Part shown: positions 1 to 8,653 of the stretch, one piece after another
Layout of the letters: each line of letters starts with the position of its first letter
Numbering within the stretch: position 1 is the stretch's first letter
Assembly (NCBI GenBank): GCA_947375085.1
Contig: CANCEQ010000036.1
Location: forward strand, 1-19,713
DNA: 19,713 bases
Source: Flavobacteriales bacterium
GTDB taxonomy: Bacteria > Bacteroidota > Bacteroidia > Flavobacteriales > Crocinitomicaceae
Reading direction: 5' to 3'
Translations under genes and position numbers: made by a program
The notes under the pieces: model-generated
Seen by the model: only the letters and a program-made list of their open reading frames with translations
Database searches by the model: none
Told to the model about the DNA's origin: nothing

Positions 1-132
1 ACCAGCTACAGCATTTGATCTTTTAACAGTTGCTTTTCCACCTGATTTTTTTTTGTCTTTCGACTCTTCTGACTTTGCAGATTTTGAAAATCTACCTTGT
101 CCTTTTCCTTTTTCTTCTTTTTTTGTGTTCAT
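1..132 (-). CDS. N-terminal fragment of a lysine-rich protein (partial, runs off the window)
   Basis: Reading leftwards from the ATG at 132-130, 44 codons stay open to the window edge. The visible part begins MNTKKEEKGKGQGRFSKS and is almost entirely Lys, Glu, Ser, Gly and Gln, so it is a disordered, basic N-terminal tail rather than a folded domain. Such tails are common on Bacteroidota RNA-binding proteins; RsuA/RluB-type pseudouridine synthases of this phylum often carry one. That is only a guess, because no catalytic domain is inside the window. A good -7 box (TACCTTTG on this strand, 160-153) lies 20 bp before the ATG, which supports this start and suggests transcription separate from the sigma/anti-sigma pair upstream. 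Confidence 0.6.
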   Translation of the reverse strand, partial: MNTKKEEKGKGQGRFSKSAKSEESKDKKKSGGKATVKRSNAVAG

Positions 133-152
133 CACGAGCATAAATTAGATTA

Positions 153-160
153 CAAAGGTA
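153..160 (-). promoter_or_regulatory. Bacteroidota -7 promoter element
   Basis: On the minus strand this reads TACCTTTG, a full match to the Bacteroidota -7 consensus TAnnTTTG, and it stands 20 bp before the ATG of the lysine-rich protein. No TTG is seen about 19 bp upstream, so only half of the promoter is recognisable. A small 5-bp hairpin (AGCAA/TTGCT, 162-174) lies just upstream and has no clear role. Confidence 0.5.
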
Positions 161-187
161 AAGCAAAAATTGCTAATTCACTGCATT

Positions 188-1180
188 TTATGTAGTTTGC
201 TTTGAAATAATGAATTTCCCAATCTTTAAATAAAATCCTGTTTTGTTCGATTTTATGTTTTTACAGGTTTTAAATTCTACCTGCTTTTTTAATAATGTTG
301 ATAGATTATTTGTAAACGATTCAATAGGATATTTATCCAAAGCACTAACGCAATCAAATGCTTCATTCGATACTGTTCTTTTTTTAATGGCATAAATATC
401 GGGGACTTCAACTACATTTAAATCCTCTTTTTCAACTTCATTCTGAGAAGCAATTGATTCATTTTCAATTATTTCCTGTTTTATTAAAACTGTGTCGATC
501 TGTTCTAACAGTTGAAACTGTTTTTCAGGTTGCAATAGATTCGAAATGCCAATCCTTGATTTAGCACTTCTCTTTTTGTCTTTATAAATAGGCGAATTCG
601 TCTCTTTTGACAAAATTAAAGGTTGAATTTTACTACTATCTTTTTTTGGTGTAACTATAGCTTTTTGTAAACCTTCTGAAGGAATAGAATTTGTATTCAA
701 TACTAAAAATAAAATCACCAAAATAGCTGCAACACTAGAAATTATAGGCCATAAATAACGTGTTTCTGATTTTTTTAAGTCTTTTTTATCAGGATACACA
801 ATCGATAAATCAGGAATTAGGAAAGTTACTTTTATACGCTGTTGAGCTAATTTGTGTGTAGGATGTTTGACTAAAAAAGCATCTACTTCAATCGATTTCT
901 TCGCTGATAATTGACTTTCAAATTGCGCAATTAAAAATGAATTAATTGTCATTTTATTTACTTCATCTGATTCAAAATCAATTTGTTTTAAATCATTTTT
1001 AAACGATTCATCTAATTGAATAATACTATCTTCTATTATTTCAAAATTTTCATCTTCTAATTTCAATTCGGGATTTTCATCTAAAAAACGAAACAATTGA
1101 GCAGTCTCTTCCTCATTCAAATTTCCTTCCAGAAAATCAAGATAAAGCGCTTCGTAATTATATCTATTTAACTGTTCCAT
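188..1180 (-). CDS. Single-pass membrane protein, probable anti-sigma factor
   Basis: 330 residues. The N-terminal part (about 1-140) is acidic and starts with a pattern seen in Bacteroidota anti-sigma-like proteins (NYEALYLDFLEGNLNEEET at 8-26, then a FLDENPEL stretch). One hydrophobic segment at about 143-161 (WPIISSVAAILVILFLVL) spans the membrane. The remaining roughly 165 residues are polar and presumably periplasmic. I see no zinc-binding HxxxCxxC motif, so it is not a classical ZAS-type anti-sigma factor, and I do not recognise a FecR domain. The function rests mainly on context: its ATG overlaps the stop codon of an ECF sigma gene (TAATG), so the two are translationally coupled. Inference: it holds the sigma factor at the inner membrane and releases it on an envelope signal. 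The C-terminal region matches nothing I know. Confidence 0.72.
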   Translation of the reverse strand: MEQLNRYNYEALYLDFLEGNLNEEETAQLFRFLDENPELKLEDENFEIIEDSIIQLDESFKNDLKQIDFESDEVNKMTINSFLIAQFESQLSAKKSIEVDAFLVKHPTHKLAQQRIKVTFLIPDLSIVYPDKKDLKKSETRYLWPIISSVAAILVILFLVLNTNSIPSEGLQKAIVTPKKDSSKIQPLILSKETNSPIYKDKKRSAKSRIGISNLLQPEKQFQLLEQIDTVLIKQEIIENESIASQNEVEKEDLNVVEVPDIYAIKKRTVSNEAFDCVSALDKYPIESFTNNLSTLLKKQVEFKTCKNIKSNKTGFYLKIGKFIISKQTT

Positions 1181-1665
1181 TATAAAACCAATTCTAAATC
1201 TTTTAGATACGATTGTAATGTTTTTCTTGCTCTAAAAATGTAAACTTTCACTTGCGATTCACTTAAATTTGTGATTTCTGAAATTTCAGCATAATTATAT
1301 CCTTCGTAATCTCTTAATAATACAACAGTTTTTTGCATTTCAGGAAGCTTTAAAAGTGCTTCATTAATGATGTCTTTTAAATCGAATGAAGTTTGAGAAA
1401 TACTATTTTCAATCGTTGAAATAGATTCAAAATCACCATGTCTTTTTTCCTTGTTAACCCAATCGATAATTAAATGGTATGCCGTGGTAAACAAATAAGA
1501 TTTTACTTTCTCAAATGAAATATCTTCGTGTTTTATCCAAACTTTTGTATACGTTTCTTGTACAATATCTTTCGCAGACATCTCATTTCTAAGATGTTTC
1601 AAAACAAATCGGAAAATACTATCCGAAAATTGATCAACTGAAATATTGTATTCTTTAACTGTCAT
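1180..1665 (-). CDS. ECF-family RNA polymerase sigma factor (sigma-70 family)
   Basis: 161 residues, a normal ECF length. Region 2 (about 12-75) contains the core-binding and -10-recognition helices, with DIVQETYTKVW at 33-43 as the typical signature. Region 4 (about 103-153) contains LPEMQKTVVLLRDYEGYNY and then a helix-turn-helix (AEISEITNLSESQVKVYIFR) with the usual recognition-helix pattern. Regions 1 and 3 are absent, as expected for ECF factors. It is the first gene of a two-gene minus-strand unit with the membrane protein that follows. A near-consensus -7 box, TACTTTCG (1684-1677), lies 11 bp before the ATG, so the leader would be very short. The regulon is unknown. Divergent placement beside two large secreted proteins makes them candidate targets, but the sequence does not prove this. 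Confidence 0.92.
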   Translation of the reverse strand: MTVKEYNISVDQFSDSIFRFVLKHLRNEMSAKDIVQETYTKVWIKHEDISFEKVKSYLFTTAYHLIIDWVNKEKRHGDFESISTIENSISQTSFDLKDIINEALLKLPEMQKTVVLLRDYEGYNYAEISEITNLSESQVKVYIFRARKTLQSYLKDLELVL

Positions 1666-1890
1666 TTAATGTGAATCGAAAGTAAGACATTTAAATTGCT
1701 TAAAAGTTACATTAATTCAATAAATGAATATTTTTTTCATTTATCGAAAAAAAATAAGCGCTCATCACAACTATTTCACCATTTTATCGTCTAATGGAAA
1801 ATATCAATTCTGCTATTTTTTCATTAATTTAGCAATTGGTATTTAAAATAATTTCTATAATTATCTGTATTTAAGAATATTAGAGCAAAT
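1666..1890. promoter_or_regulatory. Divergent intergenic region between the sigma gene and the first giant surface-protein gene
   Basis: 225 bp of very AT-rich DNA separate two divergent start codons, so promoters for both directions should lie here. Leftwards, TACTTTCG (1684-1677) differs by one base from TAnnTTTG. Rightwards, TAATTTAG (1825-1832) also differs by one base, but neither has an obvious TTG about 19 bp upstream. No open reading frame, RNA gene or strong hairpin is visible. If the ECF factor regulates itself or the surface proteins, its binding motif should be in this stretch. Confidence 0.4.
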
Positions 1891-4800
1891 ATGGTTCGTT
1901 TTATAACGGTTTTGTTTAGTGTTTTTTTCGCATCATTTATTTATGCTCAATCTCCTATTGCCCAATTTTCAGCAAATAAAACAACCGTTTGTGCGGGTTC
2001 ACCTATAAATTTCACTGACCTTTCAAATTATTTTGGTAGTCCAGTTATAAGTACAAACTGGGACTTCGGAGAAGGTGGTCAGTCAAACGCAACAAATCCA
2101 ACCTATACATATGTTAATGCTGGAACTTATCAAGTGCTATTGACTGTAATTTCTACTACTGGTACTGATTTTGAACCTAAAGTTGGTTATATCACTGTAA
2201 ATCCAAATCCAACAGCAAATTTTACTACTGCAGGAAGTGGATGTACTGTTCCATTTGCTGTAACTTTTGGTAATACCTCGACTGCTGGAGCAGGTATTTC
2301 CTACAATTGGGACTTTGGCAATGCTCAATCTTCTGTACTTCAAAACCCTCCAGCAGTTACTTATAATATCGCAGGAACTTTTCCAGTTCTTTTAACTGTC
2401 ACAAATACAAATACTGGTTGTGTTAGTTCAGTGACAAAAAATCTTGTAGTTTCAAACTTTAAATCAGGAATTACTTCTCCTGCATCTGGATGTAAGAATG
2501 TCGCAGTGAATTTAACTGATGCATCTACAGTTGGAGCTAATTCGTGGTCTTGGGAATCAGGAGATGGACAATTTTCTAATCTTCAAAATCCTAGTTTTAC
2601 ATATTCGAATCCTGGAACTTATACCATTAAATTGACCTCTCAAAATTCAATTTCAGGTTGTTCTGATGTTACCACTAAATCAATTACAATACATGCTCCT
2701 CCTACCCCCTCTTTTACTGCAACTCCATTAGCTGGATGTGCTCCACTTTCAGTAAATTTTTCAAATACTTCAGGTAATGGAACCTTTGTTTGGGATTTTG
2801 GGAATGGCACAACTTCTATTCTGAAGAATCCTCCTGTGAAAATTTACAATTCAAATGGACTGTTTACGGTTAAATTAACAATGACCGATTTAAATGGTTG
2901 TATAAAGGATACTATAGTAACTAATATGATTACAGTTGGTCCACCTGTCTCTGATTTTATCTCCGATAAAATAGATGGTTGTGCTCCGGTCGCAATTCAA
3001 TTTACAGATCAGTCGACCTCTCCAAATCCTGCAGCAGATCCTATTGTTTCTTGGTTATGGACTTTTGGCGATGGAACAACTTTTAATGGCCAAAACCCTC
3101 CAGCTCATTCATATGGCATTGGTACGTTTGATGTATCTTTAAAAATAACAACTCAAACTGGATGTACTGTAACAACTAATAAAACAAAGTTCATTCAAGT
3201 CGGAATGGTAGATAATGTTGATTTCACTCTTTTTCCAATTAATGAATGTGCTAAAAAAGATATTACATTCACCGATCTTTCAACTATTTCTACTCCGCAT
3301 GATCCTAGTGAAGTTAAATATCATTGGGACTTTGGTGACCACGGTACATCAACTGAAAAAGACCCAAAATACAATTATCCGGTTGATACAGGTTTTTTTG
3401 ATATTGAATTTATAGTAAATTTTAGAGGTTGTAGAGATACATTAACTCGAACAAATCAAATTTACATTAAAGCCCCTATTTCAAAATTTGTAACAGCTGA
3501 TTTATATTGTAATCCTATTTCATTTCCTGTTGTCGTAAATGTAACCGACAATGCGATTGCGGGAGCTAATTCTGACAATGTTGATATGATTTGGAGATGG
3601 AACGATGGTACTCCAGATGATTTACTAAATAAAGCTGCTATTTTTGATTCCGACAAAGGAAATATTTCACATAGCTTTGCCACTTATGGAACTTACAACA
3701 TTAAACAAGTAGTTCATAATTATACTACTGGATGTGAAGATAGTACTGAACAAACTATCCATATTACTAGTGTCGTTCCAAGTTTTACAGTATCTAATGA
3801 CACTGTTTGTAATAATCTTCCTCTAACAATAACTAGTACATCGGTATTTAGAGATCCTTTAGCTAAATTTCATTACAATATGGGAAATGGTGATACTTTA
3901 TCCGGAGATCCTATTTCCTATACGTATACAACACCTGGAACATATACAATTACTCAAACTGTGACTAATTCAGTAGGTTGTTCTGATTCAATAAAATTAC
4001 CTGGTTTTAAGGTATTAGATCCTCCTGTAGCAAATTTAACAGCTGATAAATCTGCTGGTTGTTTACCAATAACTGCAAATTATACCAACACCTCATCCGT
4101 TCAGGGAAATGGTGTGCCTTTAGCAAGTTTTTTATGGACCTATCCAGATGCTAGCACACAAACAACGAATAGTTTAGCAACACTTACCCATTTTGATTTT
4201 ACTACTGAGGGATTATTTGCAACAACAATTGAAGCAACGGATAAATTTGGATGTAAATCGGCTCCGAATTTTGCATTTATGTTTATAACCAATCCAACTG
4301 TAGATTTTACAATGAATTCTGTTGCATGTGATTTAGAAAATGTTACTGCTGTTAACACTACTACTGGTTTTGGAAACTTAACCTATCAATGGGATGTAGA
4401 TAATGTTTTCAAATCAAATTTAGTTGATTATTCAAATATTTATGACGAATCACCTAGTAATTTGTATACAAATGTTTCACACGATGTGAAATTAATTGCT
4501 ACAGATGGGAATGGTTGTAAGGATAGTATTACAAAAAATTTAAAAATTTCTTTACCAATTGCGATTATTTCGAATGTTGCTTCAGGAGCAACAGCAAATG
4601 GTAAAGGTGAATATACCTGTCCTCCAGTTTTTGAAACAATAACTGATCATTCCACATCGTATGGAAATATTACAAATTGGCATTGGACATTTGGTGATGG
4701 GAAATCTTCAACTTTTCAAAATCCTAACAATACTTATATCTTTCCTGGAACTTATACACTAACGTTAGATATTACCAATGAATATGGTTGCAAAGCTGAT

Positions 4801-7800
4801 ACTGCATTAGTAGATTATTTAACTATTTTAGGTCCGACGGGTACTTTAAACTGGACACCTCTTGGGGATGCTTGTCTTCATAAATATCAATTTGATGCAA
4901 CTAATTTACATTTTGTTGATTCTATCGTATGGCACCTAGATGATGGTGACACTATTTACAATTCCACTTCATTTACGCATGTTTATCCTATTGGCTCTTT
5001 CAATCCAACTAGTTCTCTTATCGATTCACTTGGGTGTAAAGTAACTTATCCAATGAATACGATTGTTGTATCAACTATTTCAATTTCAGCAAATGCTGGA
5101 CCGGATCAAGCTTTCTGCGGTAATTCAACTGTATTAGCTGGAAATGTAGATCCAAATGGAACTGGTAAGTGGACTTTAATTAGTGGAACAGGAACAATAG
5201 TCGCCCCAAATTCTGCAAACTCTTCAGTCACAGGTATTGGTATAGGGGTTAGTAAATATCTCTGGACAGTAACAAATTCATGTGATACAATTTCAGATAC
5301 TATGAGTATCACTATTACTGACGTTTCTACAATTGCTATCGCAGGCCCAGATCAACATACTTGCTTAACTACTGCTACTTTAGCTGGTAATATAGCTCTA
5401 GTAGGTGTAGGAAATTGGACTCTAGTGAGTGGATCTGGAACAATAACAAACCCACTAGACCCACTTAGTTCATTGACAAATCTAGGAGTTGGAACAAATA
5501 AATTTGTATGGACTATTGGAAATGTTTGTTCAACTACTCATGATACCGTTAATATTATTGTTGAAACAACTCCAACTACTCCTATAGCAGGATTAGATCA
5601 AAAGCTTTGTCCAAATTCAACAAATTTAAATGGAAATACTGCTCTAGTAGGAAATGGAAATTGGACATTATTTAGTGGGGTAGGCACAATTACAACACCT
5701 ACACTTGAAACTTCTGGAATCACAGGTTTAGGTCTTGATACAAATGTATTTGTGTGGACTATTTCTAATTCATGTGGCACAAAATCAGATACTGTAAAAA
5801 TAATTAGAGAACGAACTCCTACAGTTGCTAATGCTGGACCAAATCAAACTTTTTGCTTACCAAATACGACATTAGCCGGCAATTTTGCTTCAATTGGAAC
5901 AGGTTTTTGGACTTTAGCAAGTGGGGCAGGAACAATCACTACACCTACAGATTCTTTGACGACTGTTTCTAATCTTGGATTTGGAACAAATAAATTTGTT
6001 TGGACAATATCAAATACGTGTGCTTCAACAACAGATACAGTTTATATAATTCGTGAATCTCCACCAACAATTCCTTTAGCTGGTCTTGATCAAACTCTAT
6101 GTCCAAATTCAACGAATCTAACTGGAAATCAAGCATTAATCGGAAATGGGATTTGGACATTATTCAGTGGTGTTGGTACAATTACATCACCTAATCTAGA
6201 AACTTCAGGAATAACTGGACTAGGGATCGGAACAAATAAATTTGTTTGGACAATATCAAACACTTGTGCGATCAATTCAGATACAGTAGTAATTATAAGA
6301 GAATCACCTCCAACTCTTGCGAATGCCGGACCTAATCAAACAATCTGTTCAGCTGTTTCATTACTAGCTGGAAATACCGCAACAATTGGAACAGGTATTT
6401 GGAATCTAGCAAGTGGAACAGGTGTTGTAACTTCACCTAACAATCCAACTTCAGGAGTTACAGGATTAACGCCAGGAATTAATAAATTTGTATGGACAAT
6501 TTCAAATACCTGTTCTTCTTCAAATGACACAGTTTATATTACTGTTGAGAGCCCTCCAACTTTACCAATAGCAGGACCAAATCAACAAGCATGTATTCCA
6601 AATGCAGTTTTAGCTGGGAATATTCCTTTAATTGGAGCAGGTTTATGGACTTTAACTAGTGGTGCGGGAACTATTATTTCTCCAACTGTTCCTAATTCAA
6701 ATGTCATAGGATTGCCTTTAGGTCCAAATGTTTTTACTTGGACAATTTCAAATACCTGCGGTACTCATTCATCAAACATAACTATAACTGGAGTAGATGC
6801 TCCAACAACATCAAAAGCAGGAGCAGACCAAAATATTTGTACTCAAAACACATCGCTTCATGGAAATAAAGCGACAGTAGGAATTGGGGCTTGGGTGTTA
6901 ATAAGTGGTACTGGAAATATTACAACTCCCTCAGATTCACTATCAACGGTGACAGGATTATCGATCGGTCCAAATGTTTTCGAATGGCAAATAAACTCTT
7001 TTTGCGGAAATAGTAGTGATCAAGTTACAATCACAGTAGAAACACCTCCAACTATTGCTGCTGCAGGACTATCAACTTCAGTCTGTGCAAGTAATACAAT
7101 TTTGGCAGCTAACCAAGCAATCGTTGGAACAGGAACCTGGACTTTGGGAAATCTTGGAACAGGAACTTTTGGAAATATTCATTCAGAAATTTCAACAGTT
7201 TCAAATTTGAGTATTGGACCAAATGAATTTATATGGACAATTTCAAACTCATGCAGCAGTTCTTCTCGACCTGTAATTATAACAAAAGTAATTCCTCCTA
7301 CTCCTGCTAAGGCTGGAAATGATTCTACCTTCTGCAGTTCAAATGGAAAACTAAAAGGGAATTTTGCAACAATAGGAGTAGGAAGATGGACAGTTATTGC
7401 TGGAACTGGTAATATTACAAATCAATCCGATTCTTTGTCAACGATTACAGGCATGAGTCCAGGTATTAATACCTTCAGATGGACAATTTCTAATATTTGC
7501 GATCCTGTAAACAACTTCGATGAAGTAACTTTTACTATTGAAGATACACCAACAATTGCAAATGCAGGTCCCGATCAAAACCCTCTTTGTAATAGTAATA
7601 TTACAAATTTAGCAGCTGTTCCTGCTACAATTGGAACTGGTGTTTGGACTTTATCTAGTGGTTCAGGTAATTTCTTATCTGTAAATGATCCAAATACACA
7701 AGTAACCAATGTTGGTTTCGGTGTTAATGTATATAAATGGACTATATCAAATACATGTGGAACAAGTTTCGATGCAATCAGTATTGTTCGCTTTGATTCA

Positions 7801-8613
7801 CCTACAACTGCTCTAACTTCACCAATACCTCCAACTTGTATCAACCATTCAAAATTAACTGGAAATGTTGCTGTAGAAGGGAGTGGAAGTTGGACAATTG
7901 TAAAAGGATCAGGAAATATTACGGATATAACCGATCCAATTTCTACGATCACAAATTTAGGAATAGGTGAAAATATTTTCAAATGGACCATATTTAATGG
8001 ATGTGGAATTACAGATGCACAAGTTAAAATTGTAGTAGAATCAGCTCCTATAAAAGCTTCAGTAGGTCCAAATCAAGAAAGTTGTGGAAGTACTGCAATG
8101 TTAGATGGTAATTCCCCTAAATCTTCTCGTGGAAAATGGACATTGATAAAAGGAACAGGCACCATAAATGAACCAACAGACTCAACTTCAGGTGTTTCAA
8201 ATATGGATATAGGGATTAGTGTATTTAGATGGACAGTAGCAAATTCATGTGATACATCATTTGCAGATTTAACTATAACAAATACTGGACTTTGCCCAGA
8301 TGAAAATGCGGATAAAAATGAATTAATTTATTACGTCCCAAATACATTTACGCCAAATGAAGATAATTTTAATGCTAGTTTTCAGCCTATTTTTACATCT
8401 GGTTACGAACCTTTAAAATATCAATTATTAATTTTTGATCGTTGGGGTGAATTATTATTTGAGTCTCATAATGCAAATATTGGTTGGAAAGGAACTTATG
8501 GAACAAATGGTCGTATAGTCGAAGATGGAGTTTATACCTGGAAAATTAACTACACAGATATAAATACACAAAAAGAACATACAATTGTAGGGCATGTTGT
8601 TATGATTCGATAA
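1891..8613 (+). CDS. Giant secreted modular surface protein, PKD modules plus 13 Ig-like repeats, T9SS type B C-terminal domain
   Basis: 2240 residues. Residues 1-20 are a signal peptide (MVRFITVLFSVFFASFIYAQ). From about 21 to 1060 there are about 12 PKD or PKD-like modules of 80-100 residues; several keep WDFGDG-like cores (WTFGDGT near 390, WTFGDGK near 935), while others are degenerate. Residues about 1062-2135 form 13 repeats of about 82 residues, each running AGPDQxxC, LAGN, WTLxSGxGTI, then FxWTISNxC. The end (about 2144-2240; PNTFTPNEDN, DRWGELLFES, GWKGTYG) is the gliding-motility-associated C-terminal domain known as a T9SS type B signal. Known of the family: such proteins reach the cell surface or medium and are often adhesins. 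Inferred role: attachment or matrix contact. Nearly every module has two cysteines, suggesting internal disulfides. No enzymatic domain is visible. A paralogue follows 40 bp downstream. Confidence 0.93.
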   Translation: MVRFITVLFSVFFASFIYAQSPIAQFSANKTTVCAGSPINFTDLSNYFGSPVISTNWDFGEGGQSNATNPTYTYVNAGTYQVLLTVISTTGTDFEPKVGYITVNPNPTANFTTAGSGCTVPFAVTFGNTSTAGAGISYNWDFGNAQSSVLQNPPAVTYNIAGTFPVLLTVTNTNTGCVSSVTKNLVVSNFKSGITSPASGCKNVAVNLTDASTVGANSWSWESGDGQFSNLQNPSFTYSNPGTYTIKLTSQNSISGCSDVTTKSITIHAPPTPSFTATPLAGCAPLSVNFSNTSGNGTFVWDFGNGTTSILKNPPVKIYNSNGLFTVKLTMTDLNGCIKDTIVTNMITVGPPVSDFISDKIDGCAPVAIQFTDQSTSPNPAADPIVSWLWTFGDGTTFNGQNPPAHSYGIGTFDVSLKITTQTGCTVTTNKTKFIQVGMVDNVDFTLFPINECAKKDITFTDLSTISTPHDPSEVKYHWDFGDHGTSTEKDPKYNYPVDTGFFDIEFIVNFRGCRDTLTRTNQIYIKAPISKFVTADLYCNPISFPVVVNVTDNAIAGANSDNVDMIWRWNDGTPDDLLNKAAIFDSDKGNISHSFATYGTYNIKQVVHNYTTGCEDSTEQTIHITSVVPSFTVSNDTVCNNLPLTITSTSVFRDPLAKFHYNMGNGDTLSGDPISYTYTTPGTYTITQTVTNSVGCSDSIKLPGFKVLDPPVANLTADKSAGCLPITANYTNTSSVQGNGVPLASFLWTYPDASTQTTNSLATLTHFDFTTEGLFATTIEATDKFGCKSAPNFAFMFITNPTVDFTMNSVACDLENVTAVNTTTGFGNLTYQWDVDNVFKSNLVDYSNIYDESPSNLYTNVSHDVKLIATDGNGCKDSITKNLKISLPIAIISNVASGATANGKGEYTCPPVFETITDHSTSYGNITNWHWTFGDGKSSTFQNPNNTYIFPGTYTLTLDITNEYGCKADTALVDYLTILGPTGTLNWTPLGDACLHKYQFDATNLHFVDSIVWHLDDGDTIYNSTSFTHVYPIGSFNPTSSLIDSLGCKVTYPMNTIVVSTISISANAGPDQAFCGNSTVLAGNVDPNGTGKWTLISGTGTIVAPNSANSSVTGIGIGVSKYLWTVTNSCDTISDTMSITITDVSTIAIAGPDQHTCLTTATLAGNIALVGVGNWTLVSGSGTITNPLDPLSSLTNLGVGTNKFVWTIGNVCSTTHDTVNIIVETTPTTPIAGLDQKLCPNSTNLNGNTALVGNGNWTLFSGVGTITTPTLETSGITGLGLDTNVFVWTISNSCGTKSDTVKIIRERTPTVANAGPNQTFCLPNTTLAGNFASIGTGFWTLASGAGTITTPTDSLTTVSNLGFGTNKFVWTISNTCASTTDTVYIIRESPPTIPLAGLDQTLCPNSTNLTGNQALIGNGIWTLFSGVGTITSPNLETSGITGLGIGTNKFVWTISNTCAINSDTVVIIRESPPTLANAGPNQTICSAVSLLAGNTATIGTGIWNLASGTGVVTSPNNPTSGVTGLTPGINKFVWTISNTCSSSNDTVYITVESPPTLPIAGPNQQACIPNAVLAGNIPLIGAGLWTLTSGAGTIISPTVPNSNVIGLPLGPNVFTWTISNTCGTHSSNITITGVDAPTTSKAGADQNICTQNTSLHGNKATVGIGAWVLISGTGNITTPSDSLSTVTGLSIGPNVFEWQINSFCGNSSDQVTITVETPPTIAAAGLSTSVCASNTILAANQAIVGTGTWTLGNLGTGTFGNIHSEISTVSNLSIGPNEFIWTISNSCSSSSRPVIITKVIPPTPAKAGNDSTFCSSNGKLKGNFATIGVGRWTVIAGTGNITNQSDSLSTITGMSPGINTFRWTISNICDPVNNFDEVTFTIEDTPTIANAGPDQNPLCNSNITNLAAVPATIGTGVWTLSSGSGNFLSVNDPNTQVTNVGFGVNVYKWTISNTCGTSFDAISIVRFDSPTTALTSPIPPTCINHSKLTGNVAVEGSGSWTIVKGSGNITDITDPISTITNLGIGENIFKWTIFNGCGITDAQVKIVVESAPIKASVGPNQESCGSTAMLDGNSPKSSRGKWTLIKGTGTINEPTDSTSGVSNMDIGISVFRWTVANSCDTSFADLTITNTGLCPDENADKNELIYYVPNTFTPNEDNFNASFQPIFTSGYEPLKYQLLIFDRWGELLFESHNANIGWKGTYGTNGRIVEDGVYTWKINYTDINTQKEHTIVGHVVMIR
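5071..8295 (+). repeat. Array of 13 tandem repeats (about 246 bp / 82 residues each) inside the first giant gene
   Basis: Taking the Ala-Gly codon pair of the AGPDQ motif as the anchor, repeats begin at about 5095, 5341, 5587, 5833, 6079, 6325, 6571, 6817, 7063, 7312, 7564, 7810 and 8062. The first eight intervals are exactly 246 bp; later ones are 249, 252, 246 and 252. Every copy has one Cys after the AGPDQ-like start and one in the ISNxC-like segment. The third and fifth copies are the most alike (52 of 64 aligned residues identical). The DNA has diverged at many synonymous sites, so this is an old coding-level array rather than a fresh DNA amplification. Fold is inferred to be Ig/PKD-like. 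Confidence 0.9.
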
Positions 8614-8618
8614 CTTTG
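8611..8618 (+). promoter_or_regulatory. Candidate -7 promoter element for the second giant gene
   Basis: TAACTTTG matches TAnnTTTG fully and shares its first three bases with the TAA stop of the first giant gene. The start codon of the paralogue is 35 bp further on. The nearest upstream TTGs (8585-8587 and 8597-8599) are at unusual spacings (23 and 11 bp), so the -33 half is weak. The same bases form the left arm of a 7-bp inverted repeat (AACTTTG 8612-8618, CAAAGTT 8635-8641), which could be a weak hairpin or a binding site. Confidence 0.4.
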
Positions 8619-8653
8619 CACTATAGATAATTCACAAAGTTGAAAGTTTTTAA

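Noticed and set aside
7575..7991. Long minus-strand open frame (138 codons) opposite the repeat array
   Set aside because: It mirrors the periodic codon pattern of the repeats on the other strand, as do several shorter minus-strand frames at the same repeat phase; no start signal or protein family is recognisable.
5071..8295. CRISPR or DNA-level satellite interpretation of the 246-bp repeats
   Set aside because: The repeats are in one open frame, diverge mostly at synonymous and variable loop positions, and encode a conserved motif set; they are protein repeats.
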